From: Varroa destructor
Taxonomy: Eukaryota > Arthropoda > Arachnida > Mesostigmata > Varroidae
DNA length: 64,000 bases
Assembly (NCBI RefSeq): GCF_002443255.2
Contig: NW_019211457.1
Span: 35,284,105 to 35,348,104, forward strand
Reading direction: 5' to 3'
Of the stretch, positions 12,380 through 23,659 are shown piece after piece. Within the stretch, counting starts at the first letter, position 1. Every line of letters begins with the position of its first letter. Below the pieces are notes generated by a model that had not been told where the DNA came from, ran no database searches, and saw only the letters and a list, made by a program, of their open reading frames with translations. A program made the translations under genes and the position numbers.

Positions 12380-12850
12380 TTTGTTTTGGTTATAGTAATG
12401 GCCAAGAGAGTGCCTAGACTCGAAACTCTGCTTTCGCAAGAAGTCTCTTCAGTCATGGCAATGCGTTCTTGTTCTTCGGGTCCCGACACCCAATCATCTT
12501 CTTTTTAGTCTTTAGCATTCCAATATTCGTTCTTGAAACGCTTGCACTATTCACGTACTGCAGCTATTTTACCTAATATACATGATAAATGAAAAAAAAA
12601 AGATGAATTTCCGCGGCGATGTGGCCTTCAAGGAATAGGAACTTAACCATAGAGCATTGATTTTCGAAACTAAGGGATGTTTTCTTTTCTGAACTCGTTT
12701 CTGTTGGAGATAGTCTTCATTTACAAGATTTACTAGTTTTTGAGTCACAAGAGTATTTACGAATCAAACCTTTCTCTCAAGCAGCAGCTAAAATATTATT
12801 CAGGTTCAAATTCCGCCGAATTCACTTGTAAGACTGTTATTTGGTTATGT
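12380..12850. repeat. Direct repeat, right copy (matches 6200-6680)
   Basis: Partner of 6200-6680. It contains the minus-strand frames described for the third array copy. A 113-codon plus-strand frame (12167-12508) overlaps it, but I regard that as a shadow because the aligned paralogue conserves the minus-strand reading. Confidence 0.55.
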
Positions 12851-13629
12851 AATCTGGTTAATGTCTTCGTAGAGATTCGCAAACGCTGCTTATTGTGAAC
12901 AATCGGTGAGAAATGAAACCTACAGCAAAGTTGAGGCCCCTTCTAAAATCAATTTTTCTGTGCCCTTTATAGGAATTGACAATGATATCATTTTTGAAAT
13001 CTTTTTTTTTTTCGATTAAATCTCAGATCGCATCGGAAACAAAACTTTGATGAGTAGCATCTTTAAAGAACCCGATTCGTACTTCCAATAGTTACTAAAT
13101 AATGCATCCTTGATAGATCTAGCTTGAATTTCATGAATGAAGTGAAATTGTAGAACCCATGCGTACCAAAGTGAGTGACGACAAAACTGTTCAGTCAATT
13201 CGTTCTATTAGTCTCGTTGTTCATCATCGTACCCGAAGTAACACAATTCCCATCAATCTATGCAGTGTCCGCTTTCAATTCCTAAGGTGGGCCTGGAACG
13301 ATGTTTAGCAATCCTACCAACAAGCTGTCTGACAATTACTAGTCTTCGGCGTGTTGCCATCTGTATTTGAGCTGAGAAGTCGTATTTAAAGTTAAAATTT
13401 GTCATTTCACTTGTAATGCGTGTCATGTATGACAAAATTTTGAATCCGTACTCCGCCCAAAGAAAACGTCAAGACTAATTCATACAAAAATCATTTTTAA
13501 TTATATTAGGTGTTTTTAGTTATAACAATAAGAGGGCTGTTGTTACAACAGCACTCTTAGTAAAATAAATTAAAAATCTTAAAGCACCTTAATATATTAA
13601 ATACTGTATATAAAAATAAATATTTTGTT
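12851..13629. other. Spacer downstream of the minus-strand TyrRS gene
   Basis: Contains a near-palindrome at 13530-13558 and a minus-strand ATTAAA-type signal near 13500. I searched here on the minus strand for the missing C-terminal domain of the TyrRS copy that ends at 13630 and found nothing similar. Confidence 0.5.
13530..13558. other. 29-bp near-perfect palindrome 3' of the minus-strand TyrRS gene
   Basis: AAGAGGGCTGTTGT and ACAACAGCACTCTT are inverted around a single central T with one mismatch. The flanks extend loosely (AGGTG...CACCT at about 13509-13589), giving a larger imperfect hairpin. It lies about 70-100 bp past the stop codon, so it may be a 3' UTR stem or the core of a short inverted-repeat transposon. 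Confidence 0.7.
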
Positions 13630-15306
13630 TCATTTTCCGCTAGTTAGCGCTAGAGATAGTCCTTCTTCTCCATGCACTAGTGTCGTAACGTCCGACGCTA
13701 ATTTCCTCTGGCATAACTTCTTCTTAGGACAGTCCCTATGAGCACACAGAAGTTTCCTCAGTTCTTCATCATTTAAAAATGTAAACAGCTGCACAAGCTG
13801 CACAGCTTCGGTGTCTGATCTTTGCAGCAAAAAATTATACAAATCTTGAGGTGACGTTTTAGTAGGTGACAACCATATTGCATTGCCAACACTTTTGCCG
13901 AACTTTTCTCCAGTCACCGTGGTAATTATGGGGGTCATAAATCCATAACAATTTTCACCATGAGTTCGCTTAATTAAATCGTGACCGCTTTCAATGTTGC
14001 CCATCTGGTCTTGTCCACCTGCAAACAAATATGTGTATTCTAAATTCGCTCATTCCATGTGAAAATATAGCATTGGCGTAGTGCATATTTATTCATTAAA
14101 TAATAAGGCATAACAAACATAATACTTACCGATCTGTACGCAGCATGTGTACATTTCGTAAAGCCGCAACCAATCATATGCTTGAAAGATCTGGTAACTG
14201 AATTCGGTAACACTCATACCACCAGGGCTATTTAATCTTTGGCGGACGGACTCTCTGTTGAGCATTTTGCTTAGCCGAAAGTGCCGTTCTACAGTTCCAA
14301 CAAAACTGTCTAACGTCTGATCGAGGTACCAATACGAATTGCGGACAAGCTGTAAATTTGGGAGAAAATTGCCGTAATGGAAGTACCTAAAATAAAAGTG
14401 AACAATTAATTTTAAAGTCTGAGCTGAATATCTTTTTTATCGCCGGAGTGAAAACCGACCTTATTGTTATGCTAAAGACAAAAAAAAAGAATTTATACAA
14501 GCAATCTTTTACGCGGAATATTAACATTATATAAGACGTGTATTATAGTTATAGCACACGTCCGTTAACAGCTTCACAGCACAAAGGCAAGCACAGCACA
14601 CACTTACCTTTTGTAATTGTCGAAAACTGTTCTAATATTTTTTTCAAGCCCTTTAGAGTTATTCTCGATAATATCCTGCTCCATAGTACTCCTCTCAGTC
14701 AGACGTCCACTAGGGTCACCAACTTTCGCAGTAGCATCCCCAACGACGACGATAGGCGTCAGGCCTTCTTTTTGCAGGTGCAGTAATAAAATCATTGGCA
14801 AGAGATTTCCGAGATGAAGGCTATCGGACGTAGGATCGAATCCGCAGTACACCGACTGAGACTGACGAATTAGGCTTGGTAACTGCAGACTTTACGAGTA
14901 GAGAAATTTAATTAGAAAATATTATGGTTGGCTTAATGTAACAGTGTGTAGGATTCACGACGCGATGGTTCATGCGATAACGTCTATGGTTGCATGTGTA
15001 ATGCTTAGCGGAAGCCCCTAAATACAACATCTAAAAAAAGCTCGAGTGGTGCTAGCACCCAGTACCGTAAGGTTACTAAAAATAAGAATGTCAATTATTA
15101 TGTTGTACGTCCGTCTTCACTAAAAACACTAACTCCTCAATAGGAGGAAACACCTTATTTAGTATTCCCCTCTGCTTCAGGCTGTATAGACACTTTAGCT
15201 GTCGAGTTTGGTAAACTGATGATGTTTTCAAAGACCGCCTCTGTTGTTTAAAACTATTTAGTAGGCCAGCCCACAACATCTCCATGGTTCTTTGATACCG
15301 AAACAT
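13630..15306 (-). CDS. YARS2: Mitochondrial tyrosyl-tRNA synthetase paralogue, C-terminally truncated
   Basis: Four minus-strand exons: 15306-15121, 14882-14608, 14386-14130 and 14018-13630. All junctions are GT-AG and phases are consistent, giving 368 codons. The protein should attach tyrosine to mitochondrial tRNA-Tyr. The Rossmann catalytic core is well kept. YCGFDPTSDSLHLGN covers 74-88, so the HIGH-type motif is HLGN (85-88). GDPSGR is intact, followed by EFSYQIFQAYD, GGQDQMGNI and the KMSKS-type KFGKS (278-282). It ends soon after HGEEGL with LALTSGK and a TGA. About 100 residues carrying the S4-like tRNA-binding domain of the family are therefore missing. No donor site is visible that could lead to more exons. 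The ATG is directly preceded by CAG, suggesting a 5' UTR intron. It is divergent to a full-length paralogue at 16753. Confidence 0.85.
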
Positions 15307-16752
15307 CTGTAAGTTTCGAGAAAGAATTATGGTTAAATAAGTCCAACAAATGAAAAATTAGCTTAAGGAAATTAAACGTTATATTGAGAGCAGATTTATA
15401 GGAAAAATTTAAAACTACTGCTAAATTCAGAATTTGTTTCCAATTAATTATTTTACTACATACCTCCGAAATATATTACTAGGTGGATTCAACTGATACC
15501 ACCAAACAGCTGACAGTCTTCCTACTTTTGTTGTGAAAAGATACTGCGCACTTCCAAGAGCAGACGCGAATTTATAGTGAATTGTGTTCAAATTAGCGCG
15601 CGCATAAACCATATGTCTAAACATTAGGTAAGGTCCGCCATCTTGTTCATGAGCAGTTAGCCTACCGGTATGCGAAATAATAGAAGAATGGTTTAAATTT
15701 TAACAAGTTGGTCGCATTAAATGTCGCACAATCTCCTAAATAGCTTGAGAACAGCGCTGTCCCTTCGGCAAGGTAAAGATTAACCGATTATTGTCTCCTA
15801 CACTGAATTGTCCTTTGCAGGTCATTATTTTATTACTTTTTTTGAACTAGATATATAGTACTCCTCGTTCCTATTTCATTTATTGCAGGAAAGAAAGTAC
15901 GGACATTTGTTGCATAGCTGAAGAATTATATGTCTGCTACTCTACAGAAGATGCTTACTAAATTGTATAGCTTTTTTTCGGTTTTTTTATTGTTTTTCTA
16001 GAAATGTCTATTGCCTATAATAAACCTTCATTTGTCTCATTATGAAGCTTAGTGCGAGGTGTCCATTAACTATAGCTGCTACGGAAAGAAAACGCTCCAA
16101 TAACATACCTAAGTAACATAATGACTATATAGCGGAATATAAATATTAATACGTGCTTAGACATTGATCTGTGTGTTGTTTTATATACTTACTTATAAAC
16201 TACAAAATATTACTAAATAAACATAGCACTCATGTAATTGAATACCTGATAGCTATAGAACAGCTATATTGACTTCTACATGCTTTCCAGCTAAAAAACA
16301 ACCTAAAAATCTGTACAACAACTTATCAACACGTTTAGGCACGCTAAAAATGAAAAAAATTTCCGGTATTAGGCCACTTTACTCCGTTGGCTTATTGTTT
16401 TTTATGAACTAGGTGAATGCTTTTTGGACATTTTCTAGCAGTGCCGTTCGTTACGTTAATGTTAAGATAAATGTGTTATAGAAATAGGTTTTATTTATCA
16501 ATAAGCAAACTGCTGAGAAATTTTTTGCTTTGAAATGACAAGAGGCACCTATATAATATAAATAGTCATTTTGTAGCAATTATGAGACCTAAAAGTAGCA
16601 TGCAAGGGAAACTTTGCACGGTAAGCCTATTTGAAGTTAAGCAGGATTTTTTTAATGGAGAAGTCCACTTACTGTGTTTGTACCAAAAGTACATTTAATA
16701 TATCATTTAAATACTGTTAATAATATATGACATATATTGGAAATATCCGCAG
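15307..16752. promoter_or_regulatory. Intergenic region between divergent TyrRS genes
   Basis: About 1.45 kb between two opposed start codons, so it should hold both promoters or a bidirectional one. Both ATGs sit at an exon start after CAG, so the transcription starts and short 5' exons probably lie within this interval. A TATA box cannot be chosen with confidence in such AT-rich sequence. Confidence 0.45.
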
Positions 16753-19517
16753 ATGTTTCTACGTCGATATCATCAATATTCGTTTCATTTCCTGCGACCA
16801 GTTGAGTGGAAACAGCGACTCACTTCTGCGCTAATCTATTGTAATCAAAAAAGTCTACACAGCCTAAAGGAACGAGGCATTATCAAGCAGGTGCTATCAT
16901 CTGTTAATGAGTTAAGTTTTGTTGGTAAAAAAATCAAAGTAATATAAAAATAAACTCTGTAAAGCGTTCGAAAAAAGCGAATAATCTATAATTAATAAAA
17001 ATAAATCACGAGTTTAATACGGCTTCGCTGAAAGAATTAACCCATAGTTTAATTTGGTTGGGTTTTAAGCCCTTCTTCTATTAAAAAGCTCATGTTAGTA
17101 TTTTGAAAACAGAAGTTTTATTGAAAGAGTCGTTTCAGTGGTTTCTCACACTTTATTCTGGAAATTTTGCCACGAATATATAAGAAAGCGAATGAGTAGT
17201 TACTCTGTCTATGAACAATATTCGAGCAATATGGTCTAATTTAATTTTTTTTCGATGGTAGATTGTCTATTTATATACTAGGTCCCCTGGATACTATTAT
17301 AATCAATTTAGAAATATATTTCTGGGAAATTTGTAATACAAAAAGAATAAAATAAAATTCAATACAGAAAACGTGAAGGCGGTTTACGCTAAGATTTAAA
17401 ATAAGAGTAAAGTCAATTTATGGTTTTAGCGTAAAAAAAACAACAAATGAGTTCTACTATTACTTGGAAGAAAACAATTTTTTCTATTCTAATCAAATTA
17501 TATTAGGTCGAGGCAAACGCTTTTAATCAGTCGAACAGCCTTAATTTTTGCATTTGCTAAGGCAGCAGTAGATACGCAAGTTATTACTAAAATAGGCGGA
17601 TATGACTATATAGCACACTTGTAATGTGGGCATCCGAACACCATTTTTTTCTATAATAGTATGGCATAATAACATAGCGTTAGTATATGTCCAAAAATGC
17701 AATGGCTACTACAATGACGGCGATGATTATGGCACTTTAATTGGCAAAATAACGTAGCTTACGTTTCTTGTCTGTTCGATCATTTTCTCGCAGTCTACTA
17801 TATATACGTCGTAAAAATCCTTGGGAAATACGTTGCCCAAGAAAGGCTCTGTGTGTTTTGGGATTTTCAATAAACGCTTGATTTATAATATTTGATTTTT
17901 TTCCTGCGTAGCCTTTGTCAATCTGCGTCGCAACAGATCCGCTATCCTCAAACTTATTGCCTATTGTGTTGACTCTTTGGCTCGACGGCGGCGTTGTCCC
18001 AAAGTCCTACACCGTTTTTGTCGTTCTGCTTGGTATTTTTCATGTTTCAATATTGTCTGGTAACCCACTTCCATTTATCGTTAACAAAACCTTGTTCAGG
18101 TAATCAGTATAAGAAACCTAAACAGCATGAAGTAGTCATCAACTAGATTATCAGTACGAAATGTCTGACTTATATTATGCACAATACATCACTACTGACT
18201 TCTGCTTATCACGCGAGCCTATTAAGATATCGGCAAGTGTTAGTTTTAAATCAGAATTGGAAAATAGAGCGCGAGGCACCTTCAATTTAAGAATTAGTGC
18301 TCTCCATTTCTTTTTCCCTGAGCTTAAAGAGACTCTTCTCATGGTGTTTTTATCTAACAAGAATAGGCAATATGTGTAGACCTGTTCAAATTATTAGTAC
18401 AGAATGAAGTTTGGCGTTTGTCGAGTGAGGCGGTGTTAAATCTTCTAGACTCTAACATCGTGAATGCAATAGATTATATATACAAACATATATTTACGCA
18501 CATTTCTCATCCCAAATTGCTAGCAACTGTTTTTCAAAACCTAGATGAAATAAAAAAAAATCGTGCAGTTCAATATATTGCACATAACACACTCGATGAC
18601 AAGCTATACCCAGAAAGCAACTTTGACGGCAGACGAGAAATTTATAATTGTGCTTGGATCGTGTAAACCTGTTAGGGTCGAATCTAAATCGATAAAATTA
18701 TTAGACGGCTCTTAATTGCACTCTCAGTATACGCCACTGTAATATTATATCCTATAGGATGCTTATAACATTGTATAATAGGATTATAAAAATATAAAGT
18801 GCCGCTTTGACAAATACGTTGCAGGGTCAAATATTTCCATTATTGCACTAATTTTTACCTTCTGCTTCTTTTATTAATGTGAAAGAAAGACCCTTTAACT
18901 GTTAAGACCTCATGCTTTTTGTTTCAAACAGTTAAGAAATGTTTCTGTAGACCACTGAAAGGTTTTTCCTCAGCGTGTTAAGAGCTCTTTGCCTCAACCC
19001 GTACACGGGCTGTTTCGAAGAAATTAGTGCATATTTTGGCGGGCTGCTTATTGCCAGATCGTGGATATGCTTTAACTCTCTATTCTCGGTACCGGAAGAA
19101 GTAATAAAAGCACAAATTCTTTATAGTGGAAGTAAAGTGTGAAATACAAATCAAGGTTCTGTCTTGTCTAATGTGTTAATGTTGGACGAACCAATCAGAA
19201 ATGACAGTCTACACCGTTTCCAGTAAGCTTGCTATTTCCGAGGAACCCAAGGACGATTTCTATCGAGAAAAATAAAGGTCCGCTATAATGATTAGATTGA
19301 AAAATTTAACAGGAAGGTGCACAAAGATATTTTTGAGGATCCCGTACGCAGAAATTAACGGTTCTTCTTGAAAGAAGAGTCTAAAATTCCTTACCAGTCT
19401 CATCTCAAGCCACTTGGCATCTTTTGGCTTTCAATTTTTTACGATCAGCCAGCAGCTCCAGTCTGTAGTTTCGGTCAGATGTTAATAGTTTAAATATGTT
19501 TATAAAAATAATAGGTG

Positions 19518-19548
<31 letters not shown>

Positions 19549-22500
19549 CACTTAATATTTTTTCGCTTTTCCGAAGCGTAGACAGAATGCCAGTCATTTA
19601 TGCACAATGCACTGCTTCAGATAAAATGAGCTACGTTTTAAAGCAGCTTTTACGGAACTGCAAAAATGTATATCTTAAGAGCTAGATACTTACCACGCTA
19701 ATCTCGGTTGCTGTGTTACATTAAGTATATCAGCTATCTGTAAAAAGTCTAAGCTAAGTTCATTTAAGTTAACGGAATTTACTTGTTAATGATCTCTTTC
19801 GTTTTTTAATCATACCCTTCCTCACATTTTAAATTCACATAGGTCAGAATTGCTCCGTTTTCTGCATCGTTCAAACGCAGCGTACTGTGGCTTTGACCCT
19901 ACTACGGATAGCCTTCATGTAGGACATCTTCTGCCAATAATTTTGTTGTTACATATTCAAAAACAAGGTATAAAGCCAATAGTGGTTTTGGGCGACGTTA
20001 CTGCGAAAATCGGTGATCCTAGTTGTAGGGTAACTGCGAGGGACCCTATTCTTGAGGCAACTATCCGACATAACTGCACGAAGATTGAAAAAAACATTTT
20101 GAGAATTTTCAACAACTACCAAACGTATGTATTTAACACTAATAAAATAGAAATATTTTCGAGCTGACTGACTTAGATTTTACAAACAGGCTATTTATCG
20201 GCTGCTAAAGTACTGTACAAATAGCAAAATATAATAGGTGCGCTCCAATTTCTTCGGCTGCAAGGTCTCAGTACTAACTTTTTCTACTAGAGCTTTTCTA
20301 TTGATATTAAGTAATCTACCAATTCGCCTTTAGAATATGTAAAATAATTGAAGGAAGATTCACTGAAAACGTAATTGCTGAGTGAGTTACTAATTTATCT
20401 TCTTTGAGATTACTGTACACTAAATAGACATCTTAAGAAAAGATAATTAAAATGAATGTTTTAATTAAATATTATTGTGCTATATTACATATTATTTACT
20501 TATTTTATAGACGTGTGTATGTGACTTGATTAATATCCATATGAATAGATACTTCCAGTGTGACAGTCCTCTCCCGAAATTGCAAGTACTCCGTAACTCA
20601 AGCTGGTATAGGCACGTAAATGTGGTGCACTTTCTAGCAACAATCGGAAGACATTTTCGATTAGAAAAGATGCTTGAGCGCGCCAGCGTTCAAGAACGAC
20701 TAGCCAATTCGGATGGCATGAACGTTGCTGAATTCAAATATCAAATGTTTCAAGCCTACGACTGGAGTGAACTGTTTGAGCAGTATGGATGCCGCGTACA
20801 AATAGGTTAGTTTTTCTTTGATATACTGCTCAATGGCGCAATATGGAATCTTTTTTTAGTCTCTAATCAGTAGCACAACGGCAAGAAAATGACGCCAAAC
20901 CATTATATCTATTGCAGTTTCCTTTTAGAATGCTTATAACAACTATATTTAAGTAAATTTATAGTTGTTTGATGATAGTGCGTAATCAAACACACAGATT
21001 CGGGCCTACCATGAATTTATCAACTTTCATTTGACATTCAAATCTGACATTGAATTGAATGTTTTTGTTGGACCTCTTTATATCTTGATTACTATAAAAC
21101 ATGATTCGAAGGTGAATTGTAAAATGGCTTGAATTTATTCTTGTGCACGGTTTATTATAAAGTTGGAATGGCTGTTTAAAGTTTTACATGCACCTTAAAC
21201 TGAGTTCAATAATTTTCTTGGTAATGATTTTTAAATATGAAATATCTGATCAGAAGTTTTGATCGGCGCTGCGGATTTTCCACTATTGAACTCTTTCATT
21301 TCTGTTGGTATTGAAAAAGTATCCTCGAAGGACGGAAGTATAATGATTGACCTTTCGTAAATAGCATAAAATAGAAGCTGATAAGAATACTTATTTATTT
21401 TTAAATCATTTGCATAGACTCATCTACAACAAATTAAGATATTTGGACGATGGGTCAAGGAAGTATTAAAACGATCCGGTTACGATGAACGGTTTTGGTT
21501 CAACATTTTGCAAAATAACCAAATACTAAATGTGGACGAGACACAATCAACTAATATGGGCGGAGGATGTCGTGTTACCAAGGGTTTCGATTAGAAGATC
21601 GGGCACATCAGTCTTGTTGGAAATGGATACTCTAGCTTTTCTTTGATGATTAATGATTCAGTAATTATGATAAGGCTATGCGCTCCACGATAAGCACAGT
21701 GCACCTTTTGAGGTGTTTGTAAACATCCTGTTAAAAAGGTTCTGATTAATGATATGAGATTGTTCACGCTAGCCAGAAGTTATATAGGGCTAAAGTGCTT
21801 ATTAGCGCTAGCTCTTGGCGAATGTTATTGAACAGCCCGTTCATTCATGGCTACAGAAACATCTTGAATGACCTTTTGTGGCCAAAGCATGATTAGAATT
21901 ATTATTACTTAGAGAGAATTAGAATTATAATAGAAAGAGAATAGAAGAAAAAAATATGAGAGGTAGTGGCTACTCGATTTGTGTGGTAATGAGTTAAAGT
22001 TTACGGGGAAGCTCTAAACATTTAGTCGTCGGCTAGATTTTTCTACAGATTTACATTTTACACCATAGTATTTTCGAGTCAAATCAAATCTATATATACG
22101 AGAAAAAAAACTGCTTTCGAGACAGTTGGGGTTTTAATTCTATAACAAATCAGATTACAATACAGATACTTATTGGACGATTTTATGAAAATATATAGGA
22201 TTTAATCGAGATCAAAATCGAAGGTTAAGCTTTGAAGAACTGTTGAAGCTCTGTAAACAAAGCATTTTTCGAATGGTTTCGTGGGACGCCAATATTCATT
22301 TTAACTCTAAAGGTTGAAATATATGGAAGAAAATGATTTTCCGAGCATGAAATATTTGATTAAAGCATTAAATAAAACGTTATTGTGTGGAAGACACTGC
22401 CTTAATTGAGAAAGTTTTCGTGGATGCAGAGCCTGCCTTTTCTTCTACAACTTCAGACCTTATTTAATATCCAGTTCAAGCCATTTTAGTGGGATCTAAT

Positions 22501-23492
22501 AGTAATATGTCAAATAATACATTTTCATCACACTCGACTTTTTAGCTCTAAAAATAAAAATTTTTGCGGCCGAATATTTAAAGGTGTATGCGCAAGTCTC
22601 CAAATATCGATGGGACTAACAAAATACTCAACCAATTTTTAGTTGGAATGTAATAGCGCAACATTTTTTGTAAGGAACAATAAAATATGCCAATCCTGCC
22701 ATGGGAATCAAGTACGATTTTAATGTGTGATATTAATTATTTGATTATGTTGCGAGCATTTACTAATACGAGGCAGATGCTGTCCTTCTAGGTGGGCAGG
22801 ACCAACTGGATAACATCAAGGGTGGACGTAACCTAATCAAACAACTTTATGGCGACGAAGAAACGATCGGCCTAACGACTCCTTTAATTTCTGCTGAGTC
22901 AGGCGACAAATACGGCAAAACAGGGTGTAGCCCTATATGGCTGTCATCGGAAAAAAATTCAGCATACGACCTTTATCAATTTTTTTTACGAATGGAAGAT
23001 ATTGAGGCAGAGCGGTTTGCTCGAATGTTTGTATTTGCCGGAAACGAAGAGTTACAGGAAATTGTTCGAGCACATCATAACTACCCGGAGAAACGATTAT
23101 GTCAAAAAAAACTTGCGACAGACATTACGATACTTGTACACGGGCAAGAAGGACTGAATCTGGCTGTCAAGGCCACTGAACTATTATTTGGTAATAAACT
23201 AGACCTTCTTCATCAGCTTACTACTGAGGAATTTGAGCAGATATTTACAAAGGCTGCATATGTTGAAATACCACGCTGTATAAGAGACGAATCTAAGATT
23301 GATCTGGTTTCATTATCAGTGCTTGCTAAATTATTTCTAACAGAGAAAGATGCAAAGAGAATTATTAATAACGGAGGACTGTATTTAAATATGAAAAGAG
23401 TTTCAGCTATTCCACCAGATGTTGAGCTGCCTACAGGTATTACATTAGCAAGGGTTGGTAAGAAGAATTATACATTGATCAAGTGGATATAG
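16753..23492 (+). CDS. YARS2: Mitochondrial tyrosyl-tRNA synthetase, full-length paralogue
   Basis: Exons 16753-16924, 19848-20124, 20549-20805 and 22792-23492 join in frame to 468 codons, close to the usual family length (about 470). The last three introns of the two paralogues lie at equivalent positions; the first intron differs in phase by one base. Motifs: YCGFDPTTDSLHVGH (HIGH-type HVGH, 81-84); EFKYQMFQAYD; GGQDQLDNI; KMSKS-type KYGKT (275-279); and a complete C-terminal S4-like domain ending KKNYTLIKWI. Oddities: the strongly conserved GDPSGR is GDPSCR (Cys117 for Gly), and the residues after KYGKT read GCSPIW rather than the usual (S/A)GNA(V/I)W. Introns are 2.9, 0.4 and 2.0 kb, against 0.1-0.24 kb in the divergent copy. 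An AATAAA lies 115 bp past the stop. It is probably the working enzyme, although the Cys change is unexplained. Confidence 0.88.
18367..18666 (+). other. 99-codon open frame inside TyrRS intron 1
   Basis: The frame runs from after TAG at 18364 to TAA at 18664 without a stop. It reads like ordinary protein: DLFKLLVQNEVWRLSSEAVL, then LLDSNIVNAIDYIYKHIF. An overlapping frame just upstream (18161-18379) could supply an N-terminal part through a frameshift. Helical, leucine-rich, alternating-charge sequence of this kind resembles BACK-type helices after a BTB domain, but that is only an impression. It could be a nested gene fragment or pseudogene. No paired splice sites fix its borders. Confidence 0.3.
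19522..19549. repeat. (TA)n microsatellite in TyrRS intron 1
   Basis: Uninterrupted TA run about 300 bp upstream of TyrRS exon 2. Confidence 0.95.
21418..21594 (+). other. Open frame with transposase-like look in TyrRS intron 3
   Basis: 58 codons are open from an acceptor-like tttgcatag to TAG. The frame includes GRWVKEVLKRSGYDERFW and then QILNVDETQSTNMGGGCR. The arrangement W...KEV... followed by NVDET is reminiscent of the first catalytic Asp region of IS1595/Merlin-type DDE transposases (VEIDET/S). No second or third catalytic acidic residue can be assigned and no terminal repeats were found, so this would be a fragment at best. Confidence 0.22.
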
Positions 23493-23606
23493 ATTTATAT
23501 AGGACCTATATTCATACTTCTTGTTCTTAATCGATTCAAAGCATTTCGTTATCATATATTTCTCGGTGATTATATCCTTATAAGTGTTTTCATTGGTATT
23601 AAGTGA

Positions 23607-23612
23607 AATAAA
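23607..23612 (+). terminator. Polyadenylation signal of the full-length TyrRS gene
   Basis: AATAAA 115 bp after the stop codon, at the expected distance, on the coding strand. Confidence 0.55.
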
Positions 23613-23659
23613 CGAAGTTTTAGGGCAGCAATCTGTGGATCTGTCTCTTAACAATACAT

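Larger units (their letters stand above)
9592..12850 (-). pseudogene. Probable third, diverged copy of the array gene (minus strand)
   Basis: On the minus strand, 12700-12573 follows an acceptor (ctatctccaacag) and is open with KRVQKRKHPLVSKINALW. It aligns codon by codon with the broken equivalent near 6.5 kb. 12510-12330 is open with DDWVSGPEEQERIAMTEE and also aligns with copy 1. Weaker similarity to the copy 2 exon VADGVNVDIK appears on the minus strand near 11.9 kb. DNA like the copy 2 exon at 8829 appears near 9.6-9.7 kb. I could not phase the exons into one protein. The 5' pieces are intact and the middle is poorly conserved. It may be a decaying gene. The identity of the middle and 3' parts is tentative. 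Confidence 0.35.

Noticed and set aside
12167..12508. 113-codon plus-strand ORF
   Set aside because: The paralogous segment at 6.2 kb does not keep this frame. Alignment of the two copies supports the minus-strand reading.
13016..13435. Missing C-terminal exons of the truncated TyrRS
   Set aside because: Minus-strand frames here show no similarity to the C-terminal domain of the full-length paralogue.
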